Source of the DNA: Rikenellaceae bacterium
Lineage (GTDB): Bacteria > Bacteroidota > Bacteroidia > Bacteroidales > Rikenellaceae
Assembly: GCA_017936385.1 (NCBI GenBank)
Contig: JAGBFQ010000034.1
Location: forward strand, 1-58,568
Length of the DNA: 58,568 bases
Reading direction: 5' to 3'
Both the position numbers and the translations under genes were made by a program. The first letter of the stretch is position 1; every line of letters starts with the position of its first letter. Below, piece after piece: positions 43,670 to 52,712 of the stretch. The notes beneath the pieces are model-generated. The model was not told the origin of the DNA. It saw nothing but the letters and a program-made list of their open reading frames with translations, and did no database searches.

Positions 43670-44284
43670 TTATGCTTTATAGAGAAGTTTCGAAACTTTG
43701 TCGCGGAGGAACTCGCCCAGCAGTGCGTCGAAATCCTCGTCGGCGAAACTAATGTAGTAGCCGCCATCCTTCGGACCGATTTTGAAACCGCTCTTAACAC
43801 CCTTGCCATACGCAACCTCAACACCTGCGGACAACAGCTCTTTGGCAGCTCCCTCAAAGGCACCTTCCAACGCGGCCTTCTTATCCTCGGGCAGCAGAGC
43901 CGAAAGGCTCACAACATCGGTCGACGAGCCGTTCCAATTCTTAGCCACCGCCAACAACATATCTTTAACGAAAGCGGCATCCAGCGTAGCCTCTGCCACA
44001 GCTTTCGATGCAGTTTTGGCAACCACCATATTATTGATTTCGGCTTTCAGCGCAGCCACTGCTTGGCGGCCTGCCAGCGAAATCTCGGTCATTGTGTTTT
44101 GAGTAAGCTCTTCGGCTTGTTTTTGAGCACCCTCAACGATAGCCTTTGCCTCGGCTTTGGCCTCAGCTACGATAGCTTTGGCTTTAGCCTCAGCCTCGGC
44201 AACGAGTTTATCAGCGTCGTTGCGACCTTTCGAAAGGCCCTCCTGGTAGAGTTGCTCGGTAAGTTTTTGAAGTTTGTTTTCCAT
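43670..44284 (-). CDS. V-type ATP synthase subunit E (peripheral stalk)
   Basis: A 204-aa protein. The first about 110 residues form a long Ala/Lys/Glu-rich helix (ADKLVAEAEAKAKAIVAEAK and similar) that would form the peripheral stalk coiled coil. The C-terminal about 90 residues are a globular cap. No separate G/H partner is encoded in the operon. First gene of the operon as I read it. It lies 61 bases after DUF4301, with no recognisable promoter between, so read-through from DUF4301 is possible. Confidence 0.9.
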   Translation of the reverse strand: MENKLQKLTEQLYQEGLSKGRNDADKLVAEAEAKAKAIVAEAKAEAKAIVEGAQKQAEELTQNTMTEISLAGRQAVAALKAEINNMVVAKTASKAVAEATLDAAFVKDMLLAVAKNWNGSSTDVVSLSALLPEDKKAALEGAFEGAAKELLSAGVEVAYGKGVKSGFKIGPKDGGYYISFADEDFDALLGEFLRDKVSKLLYKA

Positions 44285-44345
44285 TTTGTGTATTGTTATA
44301 TTTTATTGTTTTTTTTGCTTTACTGCATACCTAACGTTCGCGCGG

Positions 44346-45785
44346 TTAGTTTTGGTGTTCGTCGCGCAACAAATCCACCACCGTCTTGACGGGAGTGAAC
44401 GTAGCCGACGGAACCTCAACAAACAGTGTATTCCATTTTGCCATAGCACCATTCCACAGACCGGGAAGTTCCAGAGCCTTAAGTTCGCGGCCATCCTTGC
44501 TCTTGCTCGAAATGAATCCGGTCGACGGGTCGACATAATCCTTCAAAATGAAGTTATTGCCATTGTGGTCTTGCACGCCGCACACCAAATCCACGGGATT
44601 GAAGTGAGTAGCCTCGCTCATCAGGTGTTTGTCCTCGGGAGCAATTTGCGACGACTCTGCAATCTGCAACGACACACTGCCGTCAGCCGCCTTGACCCAA
44701 AACGGACCGCCACCCGGTTCACCCTCATTACGAACCATACCACACACACGGATGGGACGATTCAGAATGTTACGCAGTTGCGCCAAGTTGCACTCCTCGG
44801 GCAGTTCGACACTCAGTTCGCGTTCTACAAAGGCTTTGATTTCGGCCTCATTGGCACGTCCGCGGTCAATTTGCTCGATATATCGGAACGCTTTACTTTG
44901 AACATCAATCAAAAGACCTGCCAACACCTGTTTGTACTCCACGGTGATGGGTTTACGCGAATCGGTGGTCACATTGTCGATATTCTTGACAAATACTATA
45001 TCGGCATCAATCGCCGACAGGTTCTCAATAAGTGCGCCGTGACCCGCCGGACGGAACAACAGCGAGCCATCCGCATTACGGAACGGAGTATTATCGGGAT
45101 TCACAGCGATGGTGTCGGTACTCTGTTTTTGCACCGAAAAGTCGATACGATACTTCACGCCATAACGTTTCTCATATTTTGCCACCACGCCATCCAACAG
45201 GTGTTTGAATCCTGCGATGTGCTCGGGCGAAACCGTGAAGTGGATATTCACCACGCCATTCGATGCGCCATACATTGCACCCTCAACCAAGTGCTCCTCC
45301 AAAGCCGTGCGAACCTCATCCGCATAGCGGTGGAACTTAACCATACCTTTGGGTTTCACGCCATATTCAAGACCCTTGCCGATGATTGCACTCACAATTG
45401 CCTTGTCATCTGCCGAGCGGTCGACATAGTTCCACAATTCGGGAGCAAACGCAAAGTCGTCGATACGTGCCAGCAGTGTGTTGACACACTCCGACTCTTT
45501 GTCCTCACCCACAAAGGCAAACAGCTCCTTAAACATGCGGGTTGCAGCGCCCGACGCAGGAACAAACTTCACAACCTTACGGTCAGCCAATCCTTTACGA
45601 TAGACCTCGGCATAGTGTGCGTTTTGTTCGGGAGTCATTGCGATGATTCCGTGTCCGACATTTGCAGCCGCAACGACGGGCAGGAAATCGAATCCTGTGA
45701 CAAAGCTGTTGAGTTGTTTTTCGACCTCGGCGAGCGTCATATCGCGCTCTTGAATTTGCGCCAAATCCTGGTTAGTCCACGACAT
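44346..45785 (-). CDS. DUF4301 family protein
   Basis: A 479-aa soluble protein that matches DUF4301 across its length (N-terminal LAQIQERDMTLAEVEKQL, central FRPAGHGALIENLSAID). The family is common in Bacteroidetes. The FVPASGAATRMFKEL and PAGHGALIENL stretches look like a nucleotidyl-transferase-like or sugar-phosphate-binding core, which is only a resemblance. Function unknown. It has its own -7 element and is immediately upstream of the V-ATPase genes. Confidence 0.88.
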   Translation of the reverse strand: MSWTNQDLAQIQERDMTLAEVEKQLNSFVTGFDFLPVVAAANVGHGIIAMTPEQNAHYAEVYRKGLADRKVVKFVPASGAATRMFKELFAFVGEDKESECVNTLLARIDDFAFAPELWNYVDRSADDKAIVSAIIGKGLEYGVKPKGMVKFHRYADEVRTALEEHLVEGAMYGASNGVVNIHFTVSPEHIAGFKHLLDGVVAKYEKRYGVKYRIDFSVQKQSTDTIAVNPDNTPFRNADGSLLFRPAGHGALIENLSAIDADIVFVKNIDNVTTDSRKPITVEYKQVLAGLLIDVQSKAFRYIEQIDRGRANEAEIKAFVERELSVELPEECNLAQLRNILNRPIRVCGMVRNEGEPGGGPFWVKAADGSVSLQIAESSQIAPEDKHLMSEATHFNPVDLVCGVQDHNGNNFILKDYVDPSTGFISSKSKDGRELKALELPGLWNGAMAKWNTLFVEVPSATFTPVKTVVDLLRDEHQN

Positions 45786-45823
45786 AATATTGAAGGTTTA
45801 AGTTTTACAGGCAATTATTCGGA

Positions 45824-45831
45824 CAAATATA
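45824..45831 (-). promoter_or_regulatory. -7 element for DUF4301, possibly also for the V-ATPase operon
   Basis: TATATTTG on the minus strand, 38 bases before the ATG at 45785. Confidence 0.6.
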
Positions 45832-45889
45832 CAAATTTTCCTCGAAACTTTTCCCATTCGTCCGCATAATTGTCACTCTTCTCACACAA

Positions 45890-45924
45890 AATCCCCGCAG
45901 CACCGAACACGCACTGCGGGGATT
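45890..45924 (-). terminator. hairpin after the acyl-CoA ligase gene
   Basis: AATCCCCGCAG (45890-45900) pairs perfectly with CTGCGGGGATT (45914-45924). On the minus strand only three U follow, so it is a weak intrinsic terminator. Confidence 0.65.
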
Positions 45925-45975
45925 GATTATTTTTGACTGAATCACACAACATCGCGCCGTGCGAATTCATCGGGA

Positions 45976-47628
45976 TTACTTAGTCTTGCCGGCTGGTTTT
46001 CGTTTCGAACGGTCATACATAAAGCGTTTGATTTTCATCGAAGGGGTTTTCTCGAAATCCTCGCTCTGCTCCTCGACTTTGGCAATACGCGAAAAACTTG
46101 CAACTCGCTCGTTAACAAATTTACGCAACTCCTCGGTGGCTTGGTCAAACTGTTTGGATGCCTGTTCGGCCTTATCTTTGACATACTCCTTGAGCTCGTC
46201 AAAAGTAGCCTGCAACTCGTCATAATCAAAACGAACCAAAGCAATCAGTTTGCCATCCTCCTCGGTAACAATCGACTCACTCACATAGGGGTGGCTATTG
46301 AGCACGCTCTCAATATCCTCGGGATAGATATTCTCACCACTCGGGCCAATCAGCATGCTATTCATACGACCCTTGATAAACACCACGCCATTCTCGTCAA
46401 TAACAGCCGAGTCGTTGGTACGGAACCAACCATCCTCGGTGAACGCCGCAGCCGTAGCTTCAGGGTTCTTATAGTAGCCTTGCAGCACCGACGGTGTTTT
46501 GGCCTGCAACTCGCCCTCGCCATTTTCATTGGGGTCGGCGATACGCAACTCAACACCATCCATTTTGGGTCCTGTCGAACCTACGGGGTGTTTGAACGGA
46601 ACCTTACCGGCCAAAAGCGGTGCGGTTTCGGTCAAGCCATAACCGATAGCATAGGGGAACTGAGCCTCATAGAGGAACTGTTCGGTCTGAGCATCGAGTT
46701 TGGCACCTCCGATACCGAAGAAACGCAACTCACCGCCAAATACCTTCATCAGTTTCTTACCTGCAATCTTATGCAACATTCGGCGGATGGGGGCCCTGCC
46801 ATACAACCAATTCATCACTGCGCCCTTGGTAAATTTGGCCAGCACCTGACTACGATAAATCTTGTCAATCACCAAAGGTACACTCAGCATGATGGTCGGT
46901 TTAACATCCCTCATCACGGGCAGCAGAGCCGCAGCCGTGGGCGGGCGGTCCATATAGGTCACCGATGCGCCATAAGCGAACGGATAGAGCATACCTACCG
47001 AACCCTCGTAGACGTGCGACATGGGCAGTATCGACAAGAAACGGTCTTTTTCATTAATGGGGAACAGCGAGTAAGCTCCTTCGGCTTGGAAAGCCAGCGC
47101 TCGGTGGCTCAACATCACACCCTTGGGTTTCGACGTTGTGCCCGAGGTGTAGATGATAGCCGCAGTGTCTTCGGCTTTGGGTTCTGCGGGAGTACCGGGG
47201 GCGAAGTCGCCGCCACGATAAATCACGCCTAAATTTTTGGTGCGCACCACAACATTGAGCGAATGCACCACCTCTTTGGGAACTTTGGAATAAAGTCGGT
47301 CGCTCACAAGCAGAGCCTTGGACTCGCTGTGGGTGATAATCATACCGAACTCCTCGCCCGAGAAACCGGGCAGAATGGGCACCACAATCATACCCATCGT
47401 CGTAACTGCGAAGTAACATACCGTCCAGTTGGGCATACTGCTACTGAGCAGAGCTACCTTATCGCCGGCCGAAAGACCCGCTTCGAGCAGTGTTTGTTGC
47501 AGAGCCTCAACTCTTTCGCGGAACATTGCATAGGTAAGGGTTTCTCGCTCATGCATCGAGCTTACGACGTTGTCGGCATAGGCCTTCACACTATGGTCGT
47601 AAATCTCTTTAAGTGTGTTAAATGTCAT
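45976..47628 (-). CDS. long-chain fatty-acid-CoA ligase (AMP-binding)
   Basis: A 550-aa ANL-superfamily enzyme. The P-loop signature IIYTSGTTSKPKGVMLSHRAL (about 170-190), the YGLTETAPLLA motif (about 300), the EDGWFRTND and the INGR-like FIKGRMNSMLIGPSGENIYPEDIE hinge with the following C-terminal domain are present. The catalytic C-terminal Lys region is followed by an unusual helical, Gln/Glu-rich insertion and a basic tail (KRKPAGKTK). Substrate chain length cannot be set from sequence. Monocistronic, divergent from queG. Confidence 0.92.
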   Translation of the reverse strand: MTFNTLKEIYDHSVKAYADNVVSSMHERETLTYAMFRERVEALQQTLLEAGLSAGDKVALLSSSMPNWTVCYFAVTTMGMIVVPILPGFSGEEFGMIITHSESKALLVSDRLYSKVPKEVVHSLNVVVRTKNLGVIYRGGDFAPGTPAEPKAEDTAAIIYTSGTTSKPKGVMLSHRALAFQAEGAYSLFPINEKDRFLSILPMSHVYEGSVGMLYPFAYGASVTYMDRPPTAAALLPVMRDVKPTIMLSVPLVIDKIYRSQVLAKFTKGAVMNWLYGRAPIRRMLHKIAGKKLMKVFGGELRFFGIGGAKLDAQTEQFLYEAQFPYAIGYGLTETAPLLAGKVPFKHPVGSTGPKMDGVELRIADPNENGEGELQAKTPSVLQGYYKNPEATAAAFTEDGWFRTNDSAVIDENGVVFIKGRMNSMLIGPSGENIYPEDIESVLNSHPYVSESIVTEEDGKLIALVRFDYDELQATFDELKEYVKDKAEQASKQFDQATEELRKFVNERVASFSRIAKVEEQSEDFEKTPSMKIKRFMYDRSKRKPAGKTK

Positions 47629-47762
47629 AATCAGGTTATTTTAGTTCTTACTCCTCTTGAGTTTTACAACGGGTTTCGAACATCCATTTCAGAGTCCTCG
47701 CGTTCGCACGTTCAACCGCTCGTTCGCCCGTTTTGCCAACTCTCAATCACTATTAAGTCATG

Positions 47763-47770
47763 CAAATATA
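47763..47770 (-). promoter_or_regulatory. -7 element for the acyl-CoA ligase gene
   Basis: TATATTTG on the minus strand, leaving a leader of about 130 bases. It lies 22 bases from the opposite-strand queG element. Confidence 0.5.
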
Positions 47771-47792
47771 CTATATATTACGATTTTTACGC

Positions 47793-47800
47793 TATTTTTG
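47793..47800 (+). promoter_or_regulatory. -7 element for queG, giving a very short leader
   Basis: TATTTTTG, then 15 bases to the ATG at 47816. Transcription would begin only about 10 bases before the start codon. This is why I do not use the longer frame opening upstream. Confidence 0.55.
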
Positions 47801-47815
47801 TCACAAAAATATCAA

Positions 47816-48700
47816 ATGATATGCCGAACGGACATAATTCGCATTGCCCGCGAAGTGGGGTTTAATCTCTGTGGCACAACACGTTGCGAGCCAATGGGCG
47901 AACAATCGTTTTTTTTCGAGCGATGGCTCTCCCGGGGCTACGCCGAAGGGCTTCCGTACCTTCATCGCTACACCGACCGACGTGCCGACCCGCGACTGCT
48001 GATGCCCGAGGCTCAGACCATCGTTGTGTGTGCGGTCAACTATCGCAACGCCTTGTCGGCAGGCTACCCCAAGGGTTTCGACGGGGCGAAGGTGGCCTCC
48101 TACGCACTCAACGCCGACTACCATACCTCAATTAAGGCGATGCTACGCGAGCTTTTGACTCAGTTGCGTGCGCTCTACCCTTCGCTCGATGGGCGAATGT
48201 TTGTCGACACGGCACCGCTGCTGGAAAAGGCACTTGCCGTGCGTGCTGGGCTTGGTGGAATTGGGCGTAACTCGCTGCTCATAACGCCCGAATACGGTTC
48301 ATTCGTCCATCTGGGCGAACTGCTACTCAACATGCCCTGCGACTGCTACGACACTCCTTCGGAGTGGAATCCTTGCGGCAGCTGCTCCTTGTGTCTTAAA
48401 CGCTGTCCCGTAGGGGCCATCAACCCAGACCGCACCATCGACCCGCGACGTTGCATCTCGGCACGTACGCTCGAATCAGAGGCGGGAGAACTTACACTCA
48501 ACGGCTGGGTGTGCGGTTGCGACGAGTGCCAAAACGCCTGTCCGCACAACGCCGGCAAACCCATCGCCGACAACCCTCGTTTCGCGCCCACGGTCGACCC
48601 CCTGCAACCCTCGACACAACATCTGCTCCAAACCCGCACTTTGGACGCCACATTGGCAAGCACCCCCATTGCGCGCGCCTTCAAACGAAGAAATCAGTAA
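47816..48700 (+). CDS. queG: epoxyqueuosine reductase
   Basis: A 294-aa enzyme of queuosine tRNA modification. It reduces epoxyqueuosine to queuosine with a cobalamin and two 4Fe-4S clusters. The cluster ligands lie in CGSCSLCLKRCPVGAI and CDECQNACPHN. The cobalamin-binding N-terminal region with the family FVDTAPLLEKALAVRAGLGGIGRNSLLI is conserved. It lacks the C-terminal HEAT extension that some members have. I choose the ATG at 47816 (MICRTD): the longer frame would start upstream of the promoter. prmC follows after 33 bases. Confidence 0.93.
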   Translation: MICRTDIIRIAREVGFNLCGTTRCEPMGEQSFFFERWLSRGYAEGLPYLHRYTDRRADPRLLMPEAQTIVVCAVNYRNALSAGYPKGFDGAKVASYALNADYHTSIKAMLRELLTQLRALYPSLDGRMFVDTAPLLEKALAVRAGLGGIGRNSLLITPEYGSFVHLGELLLNMPCDCYDTPSEWNPCGSCSLCLKRCPVGAINPDRTIDPRRCISARTLESEAGELTLNGWVCGCDECQNACPHNAGKPIADNPRFAPTVDPLQPSTQHLLQTRTLDATLASTPIARAFKRRNQ

Positions 48701-48721
48701 GGTTTTTTCGGGCAAAATACC

Positions 48722-48729
48722 TACCTTTG
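48722..48729 (+). promoter_or_regulatory. -7 element directly before prmC (leaderless start)
   Basis: TACCTTTG, exact consensus. Its last base lies four bases before the prmC ATG at 48734, so transcription should start at or within two or three bases of the start codon. No good -33 TTG is present. Confidence 0.5.
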
Positions 48730-48733
48730 CGCT

Positions 48734-49570
48734 ATGAAGTACCGCGAAATCATAAACACACTCACCCGCGCCGCCCTCAACGTCTATGAACCACGGGAGG
48801 CGCAAGCAGTGGCACGTCTGGCTGCCGAGGAGTTGTGGGGCATCACCTCCACTCTGCTGGTTATTTCGCCCGACGGCGAGTGCGACGCCCCCGATTTGGA
48901 GCGCGTGGCCAAGCGACTTGCAATGGGTGAACCCGTGCAATACATCATAGGCTCCACCGAGTGGTGCGACATGCGCGTGGAGGTTGGCCCGGGTGTGCTC
49001 ATCCCGCGCCCCGAGACCGAGGAGTTGGTTCGTTGGATTGTGGACGACCATCGTAGACAGAACCTTCTGAACATAGCCGACTTAGGAACGGGTAGCGGCG
49101 CAATAGCCATCGCACTTGCCACCCAGCTTAACGAGAGTCACGTTGTGGCCTACGACATCTCGGAAAAGGCACTCGCCATTGCACGACGCAACGGCCACAG
49201 ACTCGCTCCCGAGGTGGATTTCCGACACGGCGACATGCTTTCGCTCCCTGCCGTCGAGGGGCTGGACATCGTGGTGAGCAATCCACCCTACGTACCGCAA
49301 AGCGACCTTGAGTCGATGCACCGCAATGTCAAGGAGTGGGAGCCGCATGGGGCGTTGTTTGTTCCCGACGAGCGACCGCTGATGTTCTACGAGGCGGTGG
49401 TGGATTTTGCTGTGGCAAGCCTAAAGTCGGGTGGACGGCTCTACTGCGAGATTTACGAACATTTGGCCGAGCAGACCGTCCAAATGGCCGCCCAGCGAGG
49501 ACTTCCCGACGGCGAAATACGCTGCGACATAATGGACAAACCAAGAATGATACGATGGACCAAACGCTAA
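48734..49570 (+). CDS. prmC: peptide-chain release factor N5-glutamine methyltransferase
   Basis: A 278-aa SAM-dependent methyltransferase that modifies the GGQ glutamine of release factors. The N-terminal helical domain (about 1-80), the motif I LLNIADLGTGSGAIAIALA and the catalytic NPPY in VVSNPPYVPQSD are present. Its 3' end overlaps recX by 16 bases. It appears to start from its own promoter without a leader. Confidence 0.95.
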   Translation: MKYREIINTLTRAALNVYEPREAQAVARLAAEELWGITSTLLVISPDGECDAPDLERVAKRLAMGEPVQYIIGSTEWCDMRVEVGPGVLIPRPETEELVRWIVDDHRRQNLLNIADLGTGSGAIAIALATQLNESHVVAYDISEKALAIARRNGHRLAPEVDFRHGDMLSLPAVEGLDIVVSNPPYVPQSDLESMHRNVKEWEPHGALFVPDERPLMFYEAVVDFAVASLKSGGRLYCEIYEHLAEQTVQMAAQRGLPDGEIRCDIMDKPRMIRWTKR

Positions 49571-50058
49571 AAAAGAGTAAAACACCCGAACAGGCACTCA
49601 CCTCACTAATGCGTCTGTGCGCCCGCCGTGAATATTGCACTTCGGACGTAGGTCGTTTGTTGGTGCGTTGGGGTGTGGAGCCGACGGCGCACAACGGTGT
49701 GGTGGAGCGTCTGACGCGCGAAAGATTTATCGACGACCGCCGCTACACCGAGGCCTTCGTACGCGAAAAACTAAAACTATCGTCATGGGGAGCGTTCAAA
49801 ATCACATCGACACTGCGAGCCAAACGCATCTCGGCCGACATCATATCCGAGGTGTTGGACGAGTACTCCGACCGCGACACCCAGACAGACCGCCTTCGTA
49901 CGGCTCTGACACGCAAACTACGAAACATCAAATACAAAGACCACTACGACCTCCGAGCCAAACTGATGCGCTACGGCGCGAGCCTTGGACACGACTTCGA
50001 GAGTGTGGCCGAGTGCGTAGACCAACTACTCAAAGACCATGACACCGAACAAGATTAA
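49555..50058 (+). CDS. recX: RecX-family regulator
   Basis: A 167-aa protein of the RecX fold: three-helix repeats with the LTRERFIDDRRYTEAFVREK and the LSSWGAFKITSTLRAKRIS segments. RecX inhibits RecA filament growth in other bacteria. The start ATG at 49555 overlaps prmC by 16 bases, and the stop overlaps the following M23 gene by 20 bases, so the three genes are coupled. No recA lies in this window. A longer in-frame opening upstream is Arg- and Gly-rich and not part of the family. Confidence 0.88.
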   Translation: MDQTLKKSKTPEQALTSLMRLCARREYCTSDVGRLLVRWGVEPTAHNGVVERLTRERFIDDRRYTEAFVREKLKLSSWGAFKITSTLRAKRISADIISEVLDEYSDRDTQTDRLRTALTRKLRNIKYKDHYDLRAKLMRYGASLGHDFESVAECVDQLLKDHDTEQD

Positions 50059-51739
50059 ACATCTCATTACACTCTGCGTAGCAGCCTTTTGTACTCTCGG
50101 CCTCCGCGCCCAAGATGACTACTATCGCGCTCCGATGGATATTCCGCTATTGCTGTCGAGCAACTTTGCCGAGATGCGCACCAACCACTTCCACTCGGGC
50201 GTTGACCTGAAGACCCAGGGACGCGAGGGTGTTCCTGTTTACGCCATAGCTGATGGCTACATTTCGCGCATAAACATCAGCCTTTATGGTTACGGACGTG
50301 CACTCTACATCACCCATCCAAACGGCACGATGAGTGTCTATGCCCACCTCCAGAGTTTCACCCCCGAGGTCGAGGAGATGGTTCGCAACTACCGCATGCG
50401 CAACCGCCGCCACAACGTCAACATCTACCCCGAAGAGGTACGTCTACCCGTCAAAAAGGGTGACCTGATTGGTTTGTCGGGCAACTCAGGCAACTCCTAC
50501 GGCCCGCACCTGCACTTCGAGATACGCCGCACCTCGGACGGAGCGACACTTAACGTTCTCAGTCGAGGTCACATCAAGGTAAAAGACACCACCCCACCCT
50601 CAATCATCGCCGTACACTACATTGAGGTGGACACGGTGGGCGGTGTGCCCATGCGCAAGGAGCCGCAACGCCTAAATCTCAAATCGGAAGAGCCTCAAAA
50701 GGTTGGTTCGAAGGGTTATTTCGTCGTCGAGGTCACCGACCGCAAGGATGGTGTAACAAACCGTTTCGGCCCGCGAAGTGTCCGCATGGAGGTTGACGGC
50801 ACGGAGTGCGTGGCTTTCGAAAAGGACCACTTCTTGTTTGGCGACACCCGCTGTTGCAACATCACGGCGCACTATCCGCTCCAAAAAAACTCCAAGAACG
50901 AGATGTTGGTATTGGCTCGCAACACGGGCAATCGCGTCGACATGTACACCCATTGCTCGAACAACGGCGTGGTACGCACGGCCGAAGGAGAGTGCCGTCA
51001 CATCCGAATCGAGGTAGCCGATGATGCAGACAATCGTGCAAGCGTAGCCTTCGACATCGTAGGTTCGGCGCCCTCGTCGTTCCCTGCCGCACAGGGTAAA
51101 GTGGTCGACAATACCAAAGCGTTCTCGTCGGCCTTCGACGGTGCATGGGTCACCATACCCGCAGGCGCTCTCTATGAACCCATACACTTCTCGCAACGAG
51201 TCATCAATCCACACGTCGCCGTACGAGCCGACTCGATTCGTCCGTTGGGCAAAATTCACTCCATCGGCAACCGCGACATCCCGCTCGACAAGGCATACAG
51301 CATCTCGCTGGCGATTCCCGAAGGTGTGGGCACGTGGGGTATGTGCTTGGCATCAGTGAGCGAACATGGCACACTCGGATATGCGGGCGGACGCTACAAA
51401 AACGGCAAAGTATCGGGTGACATGCGTTCGTTTGGCCACTACTGCGTGGTGCGCGACACCATCCCACCCGTCATCAAAACCTCACTCAAACAGGGCGCAA
51501 ACCTCACCTCGGCCAATAAAATCACATTCAAGTTATCGGACAACTTTTCGGGAGTGAACGACTTCTCGGCTACGGTTGACGGACAATGGGCTATACTTGA
51601 ATTCCACCCCGTTTCGCGTATCGCAACGCTCGACCTCGACCAGTACAAGACCTCACCCGCAACCACCCATACTTTGACTTTTGAGACAGTGGACGGAGTG
51701 GGCAACAAAACAAGAACGGAATATACATTTGTAAAATAG
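50039..51739 (+). CDS. M23-family metallopeptidase, exported
   Basis: A 566-aa protein with a signal peptide (about 1-24, ending GLRAQ), an M23 (LytM-type) domain (about 30-180) with zinc ligands in NHFHSGVDL (H, D) and GPHLHFEIR (HxH), then about 380 residues of beta-rich Ig/Fn3-like domains. This layout is common in Bacteroidetes envelope proteins that hydrolyse or bind peptidoglycan cross-links. Both metal-ligand motifs are intact, so activity is likely. It starts 20 bases inside recX. Its end is 12 bases before the next promoter's -7 element, so no separate terminator is seen. Confidence 0.92.
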   Translation: MTPNKIKHLITLCVAAFCTLGLRAQDDYYRAPMDIPLLLSSNFAEMRTNHFHSGVDLKTQGREGVPVYAIADGYISRINISLYGYGRALYITHPNGTMSVYAHLQSFTPEVEEMVRNYRMRNRRHNVNIYPEEVRLPVKKGDLIGLSGNSGNSYGPHLHFEIRRTSDGATLNVLSRGHIKVKDTTPPSIIAVHYIEVDTVGGVPMRKEPQRLNLKSEEPQKVGSKGYFVVEVTDRKDGVTNRFGPRSVRMEVDGTECVAFEKDHFLFGDTRCCNITAHYPLQKNSKNEMLVLARNTGNRVDMYTHCSNNGVVRTAEGECRHIRIEVADDADNRASVAFDIVGSAPSSFPAAQGKVVDNTKAFSSAFDGAWVTIPAGALYEPIHFSQRVINPHVAVRADSIRPLGKIHSIGNRDIPLDKAYSISLAIPEGVGTWGMCLASVSEHGTLGYAGGRYKNGKVSGDMRSFGHYCVVRDTIPPVIKTSLKQGANLTSANKITFKLSDNFSGVNDFSATVDGQWAILEFHPVSRIATLDLDQYKTSPATTHTLTFETVDGVGNKTRTEYTFVK

Positions 51740-51759
51740 AAAAAAAACTCGTACTTTTG
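51728..51759 (+). promoter_or_regulatory. nagB promoter
   Basis: TTTG at 51728-51731, 20-base spacer, TACTTTTG at 51752-51759. The -33 element overlaps the last codons of the M23 gene. Confidence 0.7.
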
Positions 51760-51807
51760 CCGAGTATATCGCCGATTAACAATAAAATAAACTAAACATA
51801 TAAACCC

Positions 51808-52605
51808 ATGAGAGTAATTATCGAAAAAGACGCGAAAAACGTAGGTATCTGGGCCGCACGTTACATCGTCGACAAAATCAATGCGCACGCCGCTAAAACC
51901 GACAAACCGTTCATCCTGGGCCTGCCCACCGGTGGAACTCCGCTGACTACCTATGCCGAGTTGGTTAAACTCAACAAAGCCGGTGAGGTTTCGTTCGCAA
52001 ATGTTGTAACATTCAACATGGACGAGTACGTGGGTCTGCCCGAAAGCCACCCCGAGAGCTATCACTCGTTCATGTGGAGCAACTTCTTCAACCACATCGA
52101 CATCAAAAAAGAGAACGTCAACATCTTGAACGGTAACGCCGAGAACCTCGAGGCTGAGTGCGCTCGCTATGAGAAGAAAATTGCCGAAATGGGAGGCATC
52201 GACCTGTTCATGGGTGGTATCGGCCCCGACGGACACATCGCGTTCAACGAGCCTTTCTCGTCGCTCACCTCGCGTACCCGTCTCAAATCACTGACCACCG
52301 ACACTATCATCGCAAACTCGCGTTTCTTCGATAACGACGTTAATAAAGTACCCAAAACCGCTCTGACCGTTGGTGTAGCTACCGTTATGGCGTCGCGTGA
52401 GGTGCTGATTCTCGCTACCGGCCACAACAAGGCTCGCGCTCTGCGTCACGGTATCGAGGAGGCTGTTAGCCAACAATGGACCATTTCGGCTCTGCAAATG
52501 CACCCCCACAGCATCATCGTTTGCGACGAGCTGGCTACAGGTGAACTGAAGGTTAACACCTACCGCTACTTCAAGGATATCGAGAAGGACAACCTCTTGA
52601 AATAA
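51808..52605 (+). CDS. nagB: glucosamine-6-phosphate deaminase
   Basis: A 265-aa enzyme that converts glucosamine-6-phosphate to fructose-6-phosphate and ammonia. The family motifs are [16 protein letters not shown], the catalytic Asp/His region [18 protein letters not shown] and [13 protein letters not shown]. The length is that of the hexameric allosteric form. It links amino-sugar use (for example from mucin glycans) to glycolysis. Highly biased codons suggest strong expression. It carries its own promoter and terminator. Confidence 0.96.
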   Translation: MRVIIEKDAKNVGIWAARYIVDKINAHAAKTDKPFILGLPTGGTPLTTYAELVKLNKAGEVSFANVVTFNMDEYVGLPESHPESYHSFMWSNFFNHIDIKKENVNILNGNAENLEAECARYEKKIAEMGGIDLFMGGIGPDGHIAFNEPFSSLTSRTRLKSLTTDTIIANSRFFDNDVNKVPKTALTVGVATVMASREVLILATGHNKARALRHGIEEAVSQQWTISALQMHPHSIIVCDELATGELKVNTYRYFKDIEKDNLLK

Positions 52606-52641
52606 TTTATCGAATACAAAGTTCGGTGCTTGAACAATAAC

Positions 52642-52684
52642 GAGGGTGTTTTGCAAGTTATTTGTAAGACACCTTCCTATTTTG
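52642..52684 (+). terminator. nagB terminator
   Basis: GAGGGTGTTTTGCAA (52642-52656) pairs with TTGTAAGACACCTTC (52662-52676) with three wobbles, followed by CTATTTTGG. The TATTTTG at 52678-52684 could serve as a -7 element for the next gene. Confidence 0.75.
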
Positions 52685-52712
52685 GATAGGCAACATACAA
52701 CACTACACAAGA

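Noticed and set aside
47657-47815. Upstream extension of queG
   Set aside because: Starts before the queG and acyl-CoA ligase promoters and is not part of the family.
49336-49554. Upstream extension of recX
   Set aside because: Overlaps most of prmC and encodes an Arg/Gly/Cys-rich stretch absent from the RecX family. The ATG at 49555 is preferred.
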